A stretch of 64,000 nt of DNA from Dugong dugon (GCA_030035585.1 CM057482.1:8605001-8669000), one strand, 5' to 3'; shown: positions 1-11,080, numbered from the stretch's first letter. Notes: a model not told the origin generated them from the letters alone. Translations and numbers: made by a program.

Positions 1-924
1 TGGACTGACCTGATTATGTCCCAGGTGACACCCTCCTCCCTTACCAGCCCCCACCTTGCTGCCCACAGTAGAAAGCATAGGTACCGATCATTACACCATT
101 TTTGTAAAATGACCTCATTTTCCTGAGAGTCAGCCAAGTTTCATGCATGTCAAAGAATTATGAGCCAAGGATCATTCTGGCAGTGATGATGCTCTGTCAA
201 AAAGTGGGACTTTTTGCCAAAGAGAAGGAGGAGGGAGGTGCAGATTGATGGTGTAGAGGGAGTGTTGATGGAACAAATATTAATATTGATCCCCCCTACT
301 CCAACACACACAGAGCCGGAAATAATGATCCTTATAATGGAAATGTGTGTTTTCAGATCCCTTTATGCATATTTCTATCATAGCACTACCCAGGACTACT
401 CTTTGAAGCCCAACTTCAGTGGGCACAAATGGCATGTCCTATAATCTGTGTGACTGGACCCTGCAGTTGTGCAGTGCACAGCCTGCAAAGCCACACTTGG
501 TTGCCTCAGTCTTATTTCACTGTACTGTCTAGCTGTTATCCTAGCCTGGCCCCAGTCCCTAGCCCCTCACCTTAGCGAAGACTGTACCAGTGGGTATATA
601 ATATGTCTTATTCGTTTTGGAGGTCCACAGCACCTCAAACAGTGCTTATACATAGTACATCCTCGGTAAAAGTTTCTGGCATGACTTGCAGGTTTTAAAA
701 AAAGCATGGACAATCATATACTTTCTCTCCTCACGTGTTTAATAAGATTAAACTGAGTTAAGCTGTGGTTAAAAAGCAACCTCTCTTTGAAAAGATCAAG
801 TTGACATAGCTTTGGCTAGACTAGCCAAGAAAAAAGAGAGAAGACTTAAATTTCTGAAATCAGGAATGAAAGAGACATCACTATAGATCTTACAGAATAG
901 AAAGGATTATAAGGAAATACTACG
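1..924. other. No recognised feature
   Basis: Moderately AT-rich sequence with only short, unconvincing reading frames. I see no interspersed repeat that I can name with confidence. The RTE copy begins at its right edge. Confidence 0.4.
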
Positions 925-2010
925 AACAGTTGTACTTTGGCTCTTGTGGACTTGTTTTAATTTTCTTCAGGTTCAACTTGAACGTACATATGAGCAATTG
1001 ATGGTCTGTTTCACAGTTGGTCCCTGGCCTTGTTCTGACTGATGGTATTGAGCTTCCCCATAGTCTCTTTCCACAGATGTAGTTAATTGGATTCCTGTGT
1101 ATTCCATATGGCAAGGTCCACATGCACAGTCATCGTTTATGTTTTTGGTGAAAAAAGGTATTGCCAATGAATAGGTTGTTGGTCTTGCACAATTCTATCA
1201 TACGATCTCTGGCATCATTTCTATCACCAAGGTCATATTTTTCCACTACTGACCCTTCTTCATTATTTTCAGCTTTTGAATCCCAGTCACCAGTAATTAT
1301 CAATGCATCTTGGCTGCACGTTTGATCAATTTCAGAGTGCAGAAGTTGGTAAAAATCTTAAATTTGTTCATTTTTGTTGTTAGTAATTAGTGTGTAAATT
1401 TGAATAATAGTCGTACTAACTGGTCTTCCTTGCAGGCGTATAGGTATTATCCTATCACTGACTGTGTTGTACTTCAGGGTAGATCTTAAAATGTTCTTTT
1501 TGACAATGTGAATGCAATGCCATTCCTCTTCAATTTGTCATTCCCAGCATAGTAGACCATATGATTGTCCAATTCACAGTGGCCAATACCAGTTCATTTC
1601 CGCTCACTAATGTGTAGGATGTCAGTCTTCAAGTGTTCCATTTCATTTTTGACAACTTCCAATCTTCCTAGATTTATACTCCGTACATTCCACATTCCAG
1701 TTACTAATAAATGTTTGCAGCTGTTTCTTCTCATTTTGAGTTGTGCAACATCAGCAGATGAAAGTCCTGAAAGCCTGACTCCATCCATGTCATTAAGGTC
1801 TGCTTTGAGGAGGCAGCTCTTCCCCAGTCATCTTTTGAGCGCCTTCTAACCTGAGGGGCTCATCTTCTGGACTGTATCAGACAATGTTCCGCAGCTGTTC
1901 ATAAGGTTTTCACCGGCTAATTTTTTTCAGAAGTACACTGCCAGGCCCTTCTTCCTAGTCTGCCTTAGTCTGGAAGCTTTGCTAAAACTTGTCCACCACG
2001 GGTGATTTGA
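925..2010 (-). mobile_element. RTE/BovB-like LINE, inverted 5' half (5' leader and endonuclease)
   Basis: Read on the minus strand, this carries a 5' leader (about 1790-2010) followed by remnants of an APE-type endonuclease. A motif like WNVRSINLGRLEVVK lies near 1700, and GDWDSKAENN and NPINYICGKR lie further downstream, as is typical of RTE/BovB ORF2 N-termini. Its left edge (GAGCCAAAG read in reverse, near 940) corresponds to element sequence just upstream of where the direct segment at 2011 begins, so it is the missing 5' half of the same insertion in opposite orientation. Frames are broken by stops and indels; it cannot code for an active enzyme. Confidence 0.85.
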
Positions 2011-3971
2011 CACATTGAACACTAATGACCGAAGACCAGACAAGTTGTGGGATGACATCAAGGACATCATACATGAAGAAAGCAAAAGATCGTTAAAAAG
2101 ACAGGAAAGAAAGAAAAGACCAAAATGGATGTCAGAAGAGACACTGAAACTTGCTCTTGAACGTTGAGTAGCTAAAGCGAATGGAAGAAATGATGAAGTA
2201 AAAGAGCTGAACAGAAGATTTCAAAGGGCAGCTTGAGAAGACAAAGTAAAGCATGAATGAATGATGAAATGTGCAAAGAGCTGGAGTTAGAAAACCAAAA
2301 GGGGAGAACACATTTGGCATTTCTCAAGCTTACGGAACTGAAGAAAAAATTCAAGCCTTGAGTTGCAGTAGTGAAGGATTCTATGGGCAAGTATTGGTCG
2401 ATGCAGGAAGCATCAAAAGAAGATGGAAGGAATACACAGAGTCACTATACCAGAAAGAATTATTGATGTTCAGCCATTTCAGGTGGTAGCATATGATCAA
2501 GAACCAATGGTATTGAAAGAAGAAGTCCAAGCCGCATTGAAGACCCTGGTGAAAAACAAGACTCCAGGAATTGATGGAATACCAATTGAGCTGTTTCAAC
2601 AAATGGATGCAACAGTAGAAGCACTCGCTCATCTATGCTAAGAAATTTGGAGGACAGCTACCTGGCCAACTGACTGGAAGAGATCTATATATGTGCCAAT
2701 TCCAAAGAAAGGTGATCCAACAGAATGTGGAGATTATTGAACAATATCATTAATATCACATGCAAGTAAAATTTTGCTGAAGATAATTCAAAAGCAGTTG
2801 CAGCAGTACATCGGCAGGGAACTACCAGAAATTCAAGCCAGATTCAGAAGAGGACGTAGAACAAGGGATATCATTGTTGATGTCAGATCTTGGCTAAAAG
2901 CAGAAAATACCTGAAAGATGTTTACCTGTGTTTTATTGACTATGCAAAGGCATTCGACTGTGTGGATCATAACAAATTATGGAAAACATTGCAAAGGATG
3001 GGAATTCTAGATCACTTCATTGTGCTCATGAGGAACTTGTATGTAGACGAAGAGGCAGTCTTTCACACAGAACAAGGGGATACTGCACGGTTTAAAATCA
3101 GTAAAGGTGTACGTCAGGATTGTATCCTTTCACCATACTTATTCTATCTGTGTGCTGAGCAGATAATCCTAGAAGCTGGACAGTGTGAAGAAGAATGCAG
3201 CATCAGGATTGGAGGAAGACTAATTATCCACCTGCAATATGCAGATGGCACAACCTTGCTTGCTGAAAGTGAGGAGAATGTGAAGCACTTACTGATGAAG
3301 ATCAGAGACCACAGCCTTCAGTATGGATTACACCTCACCATAAAGAAAACAGAAATCCTCACAACTGGACCAGTAAGCAACATCATGATAAATGGAGAAA
3401 ACACTGAAGTTTTCAAGGATTTCATTTTACTTGGAAGTGAAACAACTCATTGCATTGGGCAAATCTTCTGCAAAAGTCCTCTTTAAAGGGTTAAAAACCA
3501 AAGATGTCACTTTGCGGACTAAGGTGCATCTGACCCAAGCCATGGTATTTTCACTCACCTCATATGCATGTGAAAGCTGGACAATGAATAAGGAAGACCC
3601 AAGAAGAATTGATGCATTTGAATTATGGTGTTCACAAAGAATATGAACTGCTAAAGAACGAGCAAATCTGTCTTGAAAGAAGTATAGCCAGAATGCTCCT
3701 TAGAAGCAAGGATGGCGAGACTATCTCATGTACATGGGACATGTTATCAGGAGGGACCAGTCCCTGGAGAAGGACATCATACATGGCAAGGTAGAGGGCC
3801 AGTGAAAAAGTGGAAAACCCTCAAAGAGATGGATTGACACAGTGGCTGCAACAGTGGGCTCAAACATAGCAACAATTTTGAGAATGGTGTAGGACCAGGC
3901 AGTGTTTCGTTCTGTTGTACATAGGGTCACTATGAGTCAGAACTGACACGACAGCACCTAACAACAATAAT
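2011..3971 (+). mobile_element. RTE/BovB-like LINE, direct 3' half (reverse transcriptase to 3' tail)
   Basis: The sequence starts within the linker after the endonuclease (TTGAACACTAATGACCGAAG) and runs through the reverse transcriptase to the family 3' end GTCACTATGAGTCAGAACTG followed by CTAACAACAATAA. It aligns collinearly with the minus-strand copy at 22142-24612. Together with the inverted 5' half it makes a roughly 3.05-kb element, close to full RTE/BovB length. Multiple stops and frameshifts show it is dead. Confidence 0.9.
2890..3486 (+). pseudogene. RTE reverse transcriptase fragment, catalytic motif mutated
   Basis: This is the longest intact part (198 codons) of the RTE ORF2. It contains the palm motif FIDYAKAFD (residues 15-23), a GVRQDCILSP block (73-82, where the family usually has G in place of the D) and the catalytic box as YADG (117-120, nt 3238-3249) instead of YADD. 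The last metal-binding aspartate is therefore lost. The frame breaks before and after, and homologous coding continues in other frames to about 3650. It is a decayed retrotransposon gene, not a host gene. Confidence 0.9.
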
Positions 3972-4062
3972 GAACAATTGTATTCCAACAAAGTAGATAA
4001 CCTAGGTGAAATGGACAAATCCCTAGAAACACATAATCTGACTCAAGAAGAAATGCATATGT
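3972..4062 (+). mobile_element. L1 ORF2 fragment
   Basis: The translation reads like the L1 ORF2 segment NLGEMDKSLETHNLTQEE, which lies between endonuclease and reverse transcriptase in L1. It abuts the RTE 3' end, so the RTE probably inserted into or beside an old L1. The fragment is short and its limits are uncertain. Confidence 0.6.
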
Positions 4063-4254
4063 AATTCAGTGCTAAATTATATGGTTCGGAGAAGAAGTTA
4101 TAAAGCAATTTCTCAGAAAGGGAAGACTGGATTCCACGTGGAAGATTTCTTTTGAAATCTTTTTCTATTTCACATCTACTGCTTTGGAAAGACACGGTAA
4201 TATTTAAGGAGTCTGTTTGGGTATATGCCCTAGACTAGACACTTTGAAGGTATT

Positions 4255-4415
4255 TTCTCATCTTATCCTCACCACAACCCTATGAGATAGAAAATTATGA
4301 CCGCCATTTTACAGAGGAGGAAAACTGAAACTCAGAAAGATTCAGATACTCTCCCAAGGGCACACAGCTGGAAGTCAAACCCAGATCATCTGGTCTCAGA
4401 GCCCAGGCCTCTTCC
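4255..4415 (-). repeat. MIR SINE fragment
   Basis: Shows the MIR core and 3' region in reverse: CCATTTTACAGAGGAGGAAA, then CAAGGGCACACAGCTGG and a degenerate tRNA-like head. Confidence 0.8.
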
Positions 4416-6239
4416 ATCCCCTGGTTCTCAAGCTATACTCCACCCCAGAATACCTTAGGGGCAGGACACAGACCTATAAGGAAGGCGGACCACCTCAGCA
4501 CTGAGCCTCTTGGTGAGGCAGGTTATACCTCACTGGGACTTGATTATCAGTGGCTAAGAGTAAGGGACAAGAGTCTGATGTGCTTCCTAGGGGGTCATGC
4601 CCTCAGTGAGAACCTCAGCACAAAGCTGCCTTTTCAGGCTAAAGAATGAACCAGTTAAACTGAAGAGAGAAGAGGCAGAATCTCCATGGAGACAGAGAAC
4701 AGGATGAAGGGAAGCTGAGACGCAGGAACACCAGCCATGACCCAGGCCCACTGTGGGGGGCTGACACCCAGGAGCCCCCAGTGAGCTAGTCAGGGTCCCA
4801 CCCTGGGCCGGACCTCTCCCTTCCTTCAGCCTGGGCTCTGGCTGACCAGGGGGGCTGAAAGCATCCCCTTCCTGTCCAGGCTCCACCATGCTTCCTGCTC
4901 CCCCATCCCCTCCAAGGGATGCAGGGAACGTTCTGCGAGCAGTGGCAGACTGGCTACCTCCCGGGCCCAGACCCCACTGACCACAACCCAGCTCTCCTGT
5001 GTCCCTCATTTTCTGTTGCTAGGAGGTGCTAGTTTCCAGCTCAGCCTTCTTTCCTCCTGCTTTCCCCGGCCCCCTGCCCTGTCAAGACATCGACGGCCAA
5101 CATTAACATCCTGGCCCTTCAGTTGTCTGAGGCCATCTGTCTGTTTTATCCCCTTCCCATCACAGACTTTGTATTGTTATTTACTGTTGTTATTCTTTAA
5201 AGCACTTTGCAATCTTAGGAGACCTTTTGCTGAGACCTCCACCTCCAGTACTGTTAGGAAGCAGCTTTTGTTATTCTTCAGAATCATGGTGTCGTCAAGT
5301 TGAGTGGAAGCCTAGAGGCCATCGGGGCCCTTCATCTCCCAGAAGAGGGAACTGAGCCCAGATTGGTGAGTGGCTTTCCAAGAGTAGTCCAGTGACTTTA
5401 TGGCAGCTCAGGATCTGCCATGGGAAGTTCTCGTGGATTCTTCCTATAAAATGAGATCATTTCCCTAAAATGTCCAGCAGTACTTATCCTGCCCCTGACT
5501 TCTCTGTGGGGCTAGGCGTGATGGGACAGGCAAAAGCATTTAGCCTTGGCGTTGGACAGAGCTGGATGTGGTTCCTGCAGCTGCCCTTCTTATTGGCTGT
5601 AGGGGGCCCACTTGTGGGGGACCCAGACAAGAGCACAAGTGAAGGCCCCCATGCCATATGTCTCAAGATTAAAAAGTTATATAAAAAAAAGATAATAAAG
5701 TGTTAAATAGTTAAGTTCTACCCTCCACCCCTGACTAATATACCTTCATAAAGACCTGGAAGGCCAGCTTTGATTTAGAATTCTCAGATTCCTTGGAGTC
5801 CTGCACCGATATGGTAGAATGAGGATACCTGGTCTCTAGCCTCCTCCCCTGCCCATGCCTGACCCTCCCTTCTCTTCACACCCCCCGTCCCCCAGCTCTG
5901 TCCTCACAAGTGACCTTACATGACAACTTACCTCACACACCCCTGTAAACAGCACCCCGTCAGCCACCCCTGAGGCCGGGAGGTGCACACACCGACGTCC
6001 CAGCCCATCTTGGGAGGTTGTGTCCAGCAGAGAGGCCTGTATGGGCCTTGAAAGGAGGCATGGGTCTCTTTGGGCAGGGAGTCCGAGATCCCAGTCCCCT
6101 AGGCTACACAGGCTCAGGGTGGGCACGTCCCCTTGTCCCTGGGACCCTTGGGGAAGAGTGTGGCCAGAGGAGTGCCCTAAAGCTTGGGGCCCACAACAGG
6201 GGCCCAGCTTGCCCAGGACTAAGGGGGTACTGACCGCGT
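4416..6239. other. GC-richer sequence without recognised genes
   Basis: Contains several overlapping ORFs of 60-140 codons on both strands. None has recognisable domains, and stops interrupt all frames. A weak MIR-like stretch lies at about 5312-5410 (minus). Otherwise I see nothing I can name. Confidence 0.35.
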
Positions 6240-6370
6240 GACTTCAGGCATGCATCAATCTCCTTGCCCATAAGTTAACCTGGCTTACAGAATTGCTTTG
6301 AGGATTAAATGAGACACTTTATATAAAAAACCCACACACAGTAGGCGCTCAATAAATGTTCATTTTCTTC
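6240..6370 (+). repeat. MIR 3' fragment
   Basis: TTTGAGGATTAAATGAGACA is followed by GTAGGCGCTCAATAAATGTT, the conserved 3' part of MIR. Confidence 0.75.
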
Positions 6371-7382
6371 TGACCTTCCTGATACTTCTCTATTCTTCTC
6401 TTCTTTTCCCTTCTCACACCCTCCCCTCTGTACTCCCAGCCCTGCCCCTTATTTCCTTCTGCTCTTCAGCCCCCGTGGGGCTGGGCTTGCCAGGCCTGAC
6501 TGCAGAGGCCTGAGAAGGGGCCACCCTCCCCCTGTCCCCCCACCCTTGGCTTCAGGAAAGCCACGACGTTCTGCTTTGAGCTACTTTTCTGTTTAGAAAG
6601 CATTCTTTGGTTTTTCTGATTTTAAGGAAGGAGAGATGCAGCGGTTTACAGAGTGGGTTTCAACCCTTCTATTATTCTCTTGCTTCTGATGAAAAGTTTG
6701 GAAAAGGTCTTTGGGTGCCGACCAGAAGTGCTTGGCTTTTCCTTGGCAGAAACTGGATTTCCTGTGAGATGTCAGAGCATGCCACGGAGCACAGCTCCTG
6801 AGCCTTAGTTTCATTCTGTCTGGTTTTGAAATGGACGGTGCTTTGTCTGCCCTCCACGCCTATCAGCGCAGATTGCTCTGAACCTCTTTGGGACTGATGG
6901 TGGTGGTGGGGGTTCAGATGCTGTCAAGTTACGATCTCTTTTCAGAGCCCTCCTTTCTCCAAAAAGCCCTTTCAGGAAAAACCTGGAAGCATCTCATCAT
7001 TGTTTCTTCTAACTTAAACCCGTTTGTATGAATGTTGCCGCTGTGCGGACAGAGAAGCTCAGCCTTAAGTCCTTGAAGCTGGAGCCTAGGCAACAGGTCA
7101 GGCCTCCCATTGCTCTCGTGTCCCTCCACCCCGCTCAGCTCCCCCTCCACATCTTATCTTGATCTTTGGGGTTGAGTCACTTAGAGAGACAAAGACTTGT
7201 CTTTGGTATTAATAAAACTTTTTCAAATCTTCTTCTCCCACTGTATCTCGTTACTGAGGAGTTCCATCTCCAGCCCCTCAAACTTGTCCTTTATTCAATT
7301 TTAAATTATTCAGGAGTAGGGTGAGGAATCCAGGATCTGGAAAAAGTAGTCGAAAAATGAATAAAACAGTGAAGTTGCTTTC
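6371..7382. other. No recognised feature
   Basis: Pyrimidine-rich, then mixed sequence. No named repeat and no convincing exon was seen. The last five bases (ctttc, 7378-7382) are the left target duplication of the adjacent LTR. Confidence 0.35.
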
Positions 7383-7957
7383 TGTCTTAATTACCTACTG
7401 CTACTATAGCAGAAATACCACAAGTGGATAGCTTTAACAAACAAATTTATTCTCTCACAATTTAGGAGGCTAGAAGTCAAAATTCAGGGTGCCAGCTCTC
7501 TGGGAAGGCTTTCACTCTCTGTCTGCTCTAGGGAAGGTCCTTGTCTCCTTTCAACGTCTGTGGGCCCAGCGTTCCTTGGAGATCTCCATGTGCCTTGGCA
7601 TCAATCTTCCCACAGCTCTAGGAGGTTCTCAGCACAGGGACCCTGGGTCCAAAGGACATGCTCAACTCTCAGCTCTTCTTCTTTGGTGGTCAGAGGTCCC
7701 TCTCTTTGCTTGCTTGTTTAATGTCTTTTATATCTCAGAAGAGATTGACTCAAGATACAGCTTAATCTTGTAGAATGTATCCTGCCCCATTAACCTAACT
7801 GCCTCTAATCCTCCCTCATTAGCATCATAGAGGATAGGACTTAAACACATAGGATAATTATATCAGATCACAAAATGGAGGATAATTACATAATACTGAG
7901 AATCATGGCCCAGCAAATTGATACATATTTTGGGGGGACACAATTCAGTCCATAGCA
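7383..7957 (-). mobile_element. Solo LTR, MaLR-like, with perfect 5-bp target duplication
   Basis: Read on the minus strand it starts TGCTATGGACTGAATTGTGT and ends in TAAGACA, as in other MaLR-like LTRs of this window (17836, 56717). It has TG...CA termini. The flanks are identical 5-mers: ctttc at 7378-7382 and at 7958-7962. No gag, pol or primer-binding region adjoins it, so it is a solo LTR left by recombination or an isolated LTR remnant. Its small ORFs are chance. Confidence 0.85.
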
Positions 7958-8086
7958 CTTTCCTTTTATGAAGTGTTTTCTATGAGTAGGGTTAATGCAT
8001 GTTCTTCTCCACCTTACACCCAATTGTATATCCATCTTGTTTCCGCATCTTAAAATGCACTTTCCTCTGAGCTGTGTGTTGTATAA

Positions 8087-8200
8087 GGAGCCTGGGTGGC
8101 GCAAGCAGTTTGCAGTCAGTTGCTAACCTAAAGATTGGCAGTTTGAACCCAGCCAGCTGCTCTTTGGAAAAAAGGCCTGGTGAACTGCTTCCATAAAAAT
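8087..8200 (+). mobile_element. AfroSINE, 5' part (interrupted)
   Basis: The tRNA-like head GGAGCCTGGGTGGCGCAAG starts the SINE. The body runs to CTTCCATAAAAAT, where a second SINE in opposite orientation interrupts it. The element resumes at 8396. Confidence 0.9.
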
Positions 8201-8395
8201 TGTTGTTATTATTGGGTGCCGTTAAGTTGGTTCCAACTCATAGTGGCCTATAGGACAGAGTAGAACTGCCCCATAGGGTTTCCTAGGCTGTAATCTTTAC
8301 GGGAACAGATTGTCAGGTCTCTTCTCCTACGGAGAGTCTGGTGGATTTGAACCACTGACCTTATGGTTAGCAGCCAAGCACCTAACCATAGTGTA
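8201..8395 (-). mobile_element. AfroSINE nested inside another AfroSINE
   Basis: Starts with TTGTTATTATT (reverse of the RTE-like tail) and runs through CTATAGGACAGAGTAGAACT to the reversed head GGTTAGCAGCCAAG. The last bases of the head are missing. It splits the plus-strand SINE at 8087-8489, so it is the younger of the two. Confidence 0.9.
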
Positions 8396-8489
8396 GCCAA
8401 ACAAACCCTAGGGAGCAGTTCTACTCTGTAACACATGGGGTCGCAGTGAGTCAGGGGCTGAGTCAACAACAGCTAACAACAACAACAAC
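8396..8489 (+). mobile_element. AfroSINE, 3' part (continuation of 8087)
   Basis: Picks up the SINE body where it broke off (GCCAAACAAACCCTAGGGAG). It ends with the tail GTCAACAACAGCTAACAACA followed by CAACAACG. Confidence 0.9.
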
Positions 8490-8527
8490 GAATGCGTTAT
8501 AAGAAATAATTCACGATCATTCCCATC

Positions 8528-8600
8528 TCGATTCCATTCACTGAGCACCTACTAAGTATAGGCACTCAGCGGAATACAAAAATTTGTGAGCCGTGTTCTC
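8528..8600 (-). repeat. L2 LINE 3' end fragment
   Basis: CATTCACTGAGCACCTACTA is the reverse of the conserved L2 3' end. Confidence 0.6.
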
Positions 8601-8905
8601 TGCTGTGAAGTTTTTAAGTCAGTCTTGTTCTTGCTGTTGAGAGATTTTGTGTTCTTCCTGTGTGACTCTGAGTCAGTGGTGCTTTCCTGGAAGCAGAAAC
8701 AGTGTCTGTGCAGGACTCTGTACATTTGAATAAGAAAGTCTTCACAGAACAAGTACTCTGTAGCCAGCCCTGAGTAGCCAACACCACGGAGATAGACGGG
8801 AAGTTTAAGTCACAAGCATTTCCTCAATGATCTAGGTGAGATACAGCCAGCAATATAAGACAGACCACCAGATGAAAACAAATGCAAAATTTTATAGTCC
8901 TCTGA

Positions 8906-8928
<23 letters not shown>
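8906..8928. repeat. Poly(T) tract
   Basis: About 22 consecutive T, possibly the reverse of a decayed retroposon A-tail. The sequence to its right does not identify the element. Confidence 0.8.
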
Positions 8929-8936
<8 letters not shown>

Positions 8937-9197
8937 GCTGGTTCACTACAGTCACTCACAGTGCACAACTCAGCTGTCCGATGTAAGCAAAGTTTTCTTG
9001 GTCCTGAAACCAGTTTGATTCTCTGTCACCAGCTTCCCACCTGCTGGGTAGCAAGAAAAGTATTTACAAATTTTAGTTCAGAGTAGTTTAAAACTTAGCC
9101 AGATCCATTCATTTGAATGGTGACTTTAAGCTTCTGTCATCTTTATATTGCGAGCTTATAATTTCAATTTCTTGTCTTCTCCCATTGGTCTTCTCTA

Positions 9198-9940
9198 AGG
9201 TGGCAGCTGGATATGGGAGAGGGGCTAGCATGACTCAAGGCATGGGCAGAGTGTGAAGCAGGCACCCTGGTCTCCTGTGGGTCCTTGATTTACATGGCTG
9301 GTATATGGTGAGGTAGGGCCACCTGGTCTCCACCTGAGCCTTTTGCTGGAATCTGCTTCAGTGGTTTGTGGCTAATGGACTAATGGCCCATTTGTCCTCA
9401 GCTTTTTCTGTACCTAGTGAGCTCTCCCAGCTGCAGAGTGATCCCTGTGCTCTGGCTGGAATGGAGTATTTTCTCTGTTCACATCTCCAACTAGAGCCCT
9501 GGCCCAGGCTGTGCACCTTCTCCTGGGCTGGCAGGACCCAGGCAGACATGCGCCTCCTTGACTCCATGCCCACGTCATGTAGAAACCAAGGGACACTCAA
9601 GAGTGCAAACTATACCTTTTCTCTAGCTGACCACCAACTTAACTGCACTGGCCACCCAATGTGGGCAGGGAGCTGCCCTGCAGAGAGATGCCCTCTTGGT
9701 GGTCCCCTCAACTTATCAAACAACCTCCTACCGCCTAACTCTAGCCAAAGCCTGCATGGGGAGATAGCGACCCACAGGTGGACTGCTTCCCTCCAGCACC
9801 ACTGTTTCTCTTCTTATCTTTCCTGAAGTCAGAGGACTGGAGCTCCTTCCCCTGTTCTTGTCTGGCCAGTCCTCTCCAACATAAATCTCTATGGTCTGAT
9901 CCACCCTCCCTGACTCTTGAAATAAAAACTATTATATAGT
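9198..9940 (+). other. Unclassified segment with a 152-codon ORF and AATAAA; possible LTR
   Basis: An uninterrupted frame (9368-9826) is followed about 90 bp later by AATAAA (near 9921) and a short downstream region. The predicted peptide has no recognisable domain, and its composition (Leu/Ser/Cys-rich) looks like chance translation. One long frame plus a poly(A) signal suits an unclassified LTR or a retroposed 3' end better than a host gene. I could not place it in a family. Confidence 0.3.
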
Positions 9941-9944
9941 AGGT

Positions 9945-10706
9945 TCTTTTTTTTTTCTTTATTGAAAAAAAAATCTCTTCTCTTCCTTCTTCTTTCTTCT
10001 GTATGACCTTACCTTGTTCAAGTTGTGCTGGCTTTCCCAGTATTGTGAACTGCCTTACCCTTCACCGGAGTTCCCACTTATCTATTGTCTATTTAGGGTT
10101 TTTCCATCCCCACCCTTCTCCTCCCTCGTAACCATCAAAGATTGTTTCTTTCTGTGTGTAAACCTTTTCATGAGTTTTTATAGTAGTGGTCTCATACAAT
10201 ATTTGCCCTTTTGTGATTGACTTATTTCCCTCAGCATAGTGCCCTCCAGATTCATCCGTGCTGTGAGATGCTTCACAGGTTCACTGTTGTTCTCTGTCGT
10301 TGTGCAGTACTCTATAGTGTGTGTGTTCCATAGTTCGTTTATCCGTTCATCTGTTGATGGGCACCTAGGTTGTTTCCATCTTTTTTGCTATTGTGAACAG
10401 TGCTGCAGTGAACATGGGTGTGCATATGTCTATTCATGTGGCTCTTATTTCTCGGGGGTATATTCTTAGGAGTGGGAGTGCTGGATCGTATGGTATTTCT
10501 AGCTTTCTGAGGAAGCGCCGTATCATTTTCCAGAATGGTTTGGAAAAAGAGTTCCAATCTTCCCGCAGACTCTCCAGCATTTGTTATTTTCTATTTTTGC
10601 GATTCGTGCCAGTAATGCCGGGGTGAGATAGTATCTCATTGTGATTTTGATTTGCATTTCTCTAATGGCTGGTGATCACAAGCATTTCCTCATGTGTCTG
10701 TAGCCG
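9945..10706 (-). mobile_element. L1 3' region (ORF2 end and 3' UTR)
   Basis: This is the T-rich strand of an L1. It contains phrases such as GTTGATGGGCACCTAGGTTG and TCTAATGGCTGGTGATCAC, the reverse of the L1 ORF2 C-terminus and early 3' UTR. The frames are decayed. Confidence 0.8.
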
Positions 10707-10797
10707 CTATAGTCAGGTGATGTTTAAGCTTTGATAGACAAATGTTAAATTTGCCCATTACAGTATCTATTAAAGCTTAACATATACTTATCCTAAA

Positions 10798-11013
10798 CCA
10801 AAAACCAAACCAACCGGTTGCTGTCCAGTTGATTCTGACTCATGGTGACCCCATGTGTTTCAGAGCAGAACTGTGCTCCATAGGTTTACAACGGATGTGA
10901 TCTTTTGGAAGTAGATCGTCAGGCCATTGTTTCAAGGCACCTCTGGGTGGATTTGAACTGCCAACCTTCTTGTTACTAGCTGTATGCTTAACCTTTTGTG
11001 CCACCCAGGGACT
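10798..11013 (-). mobile_element. AfroSINE (GTCCCTGGGTGG-headed subfamily)
   Basis: Starts with the reversed tail CCAAAAACCAAACC and ends with the reversed head TGCCACCCAGGGACTC. The body includes GAACTGTGCTCCATAGG, which marks this subfamily. Confidence 0.9.
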
Positions 11014-11032
11014 CTCTCTCTGTCTCTCTCTC

Positions 11033-11080
<48 letters not shown>
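11014..11080. repeat. CT/TG microsatellite
   Basis: A short CT-rich run leads into an uninterrupted TG array of about 20 units (11039-11079). It lies at the 5' end of the SINE, inside the insertion. The Cys-Val peptide in one frame is an artefact. Confidence 0.95.

Noticed and set aside
4587-5009. 140-codon ORF on the minus strand
   Set aside because: Gly/Pro/Ser-rich translation of GC-rich DNA without a recognisable domain or splice context.
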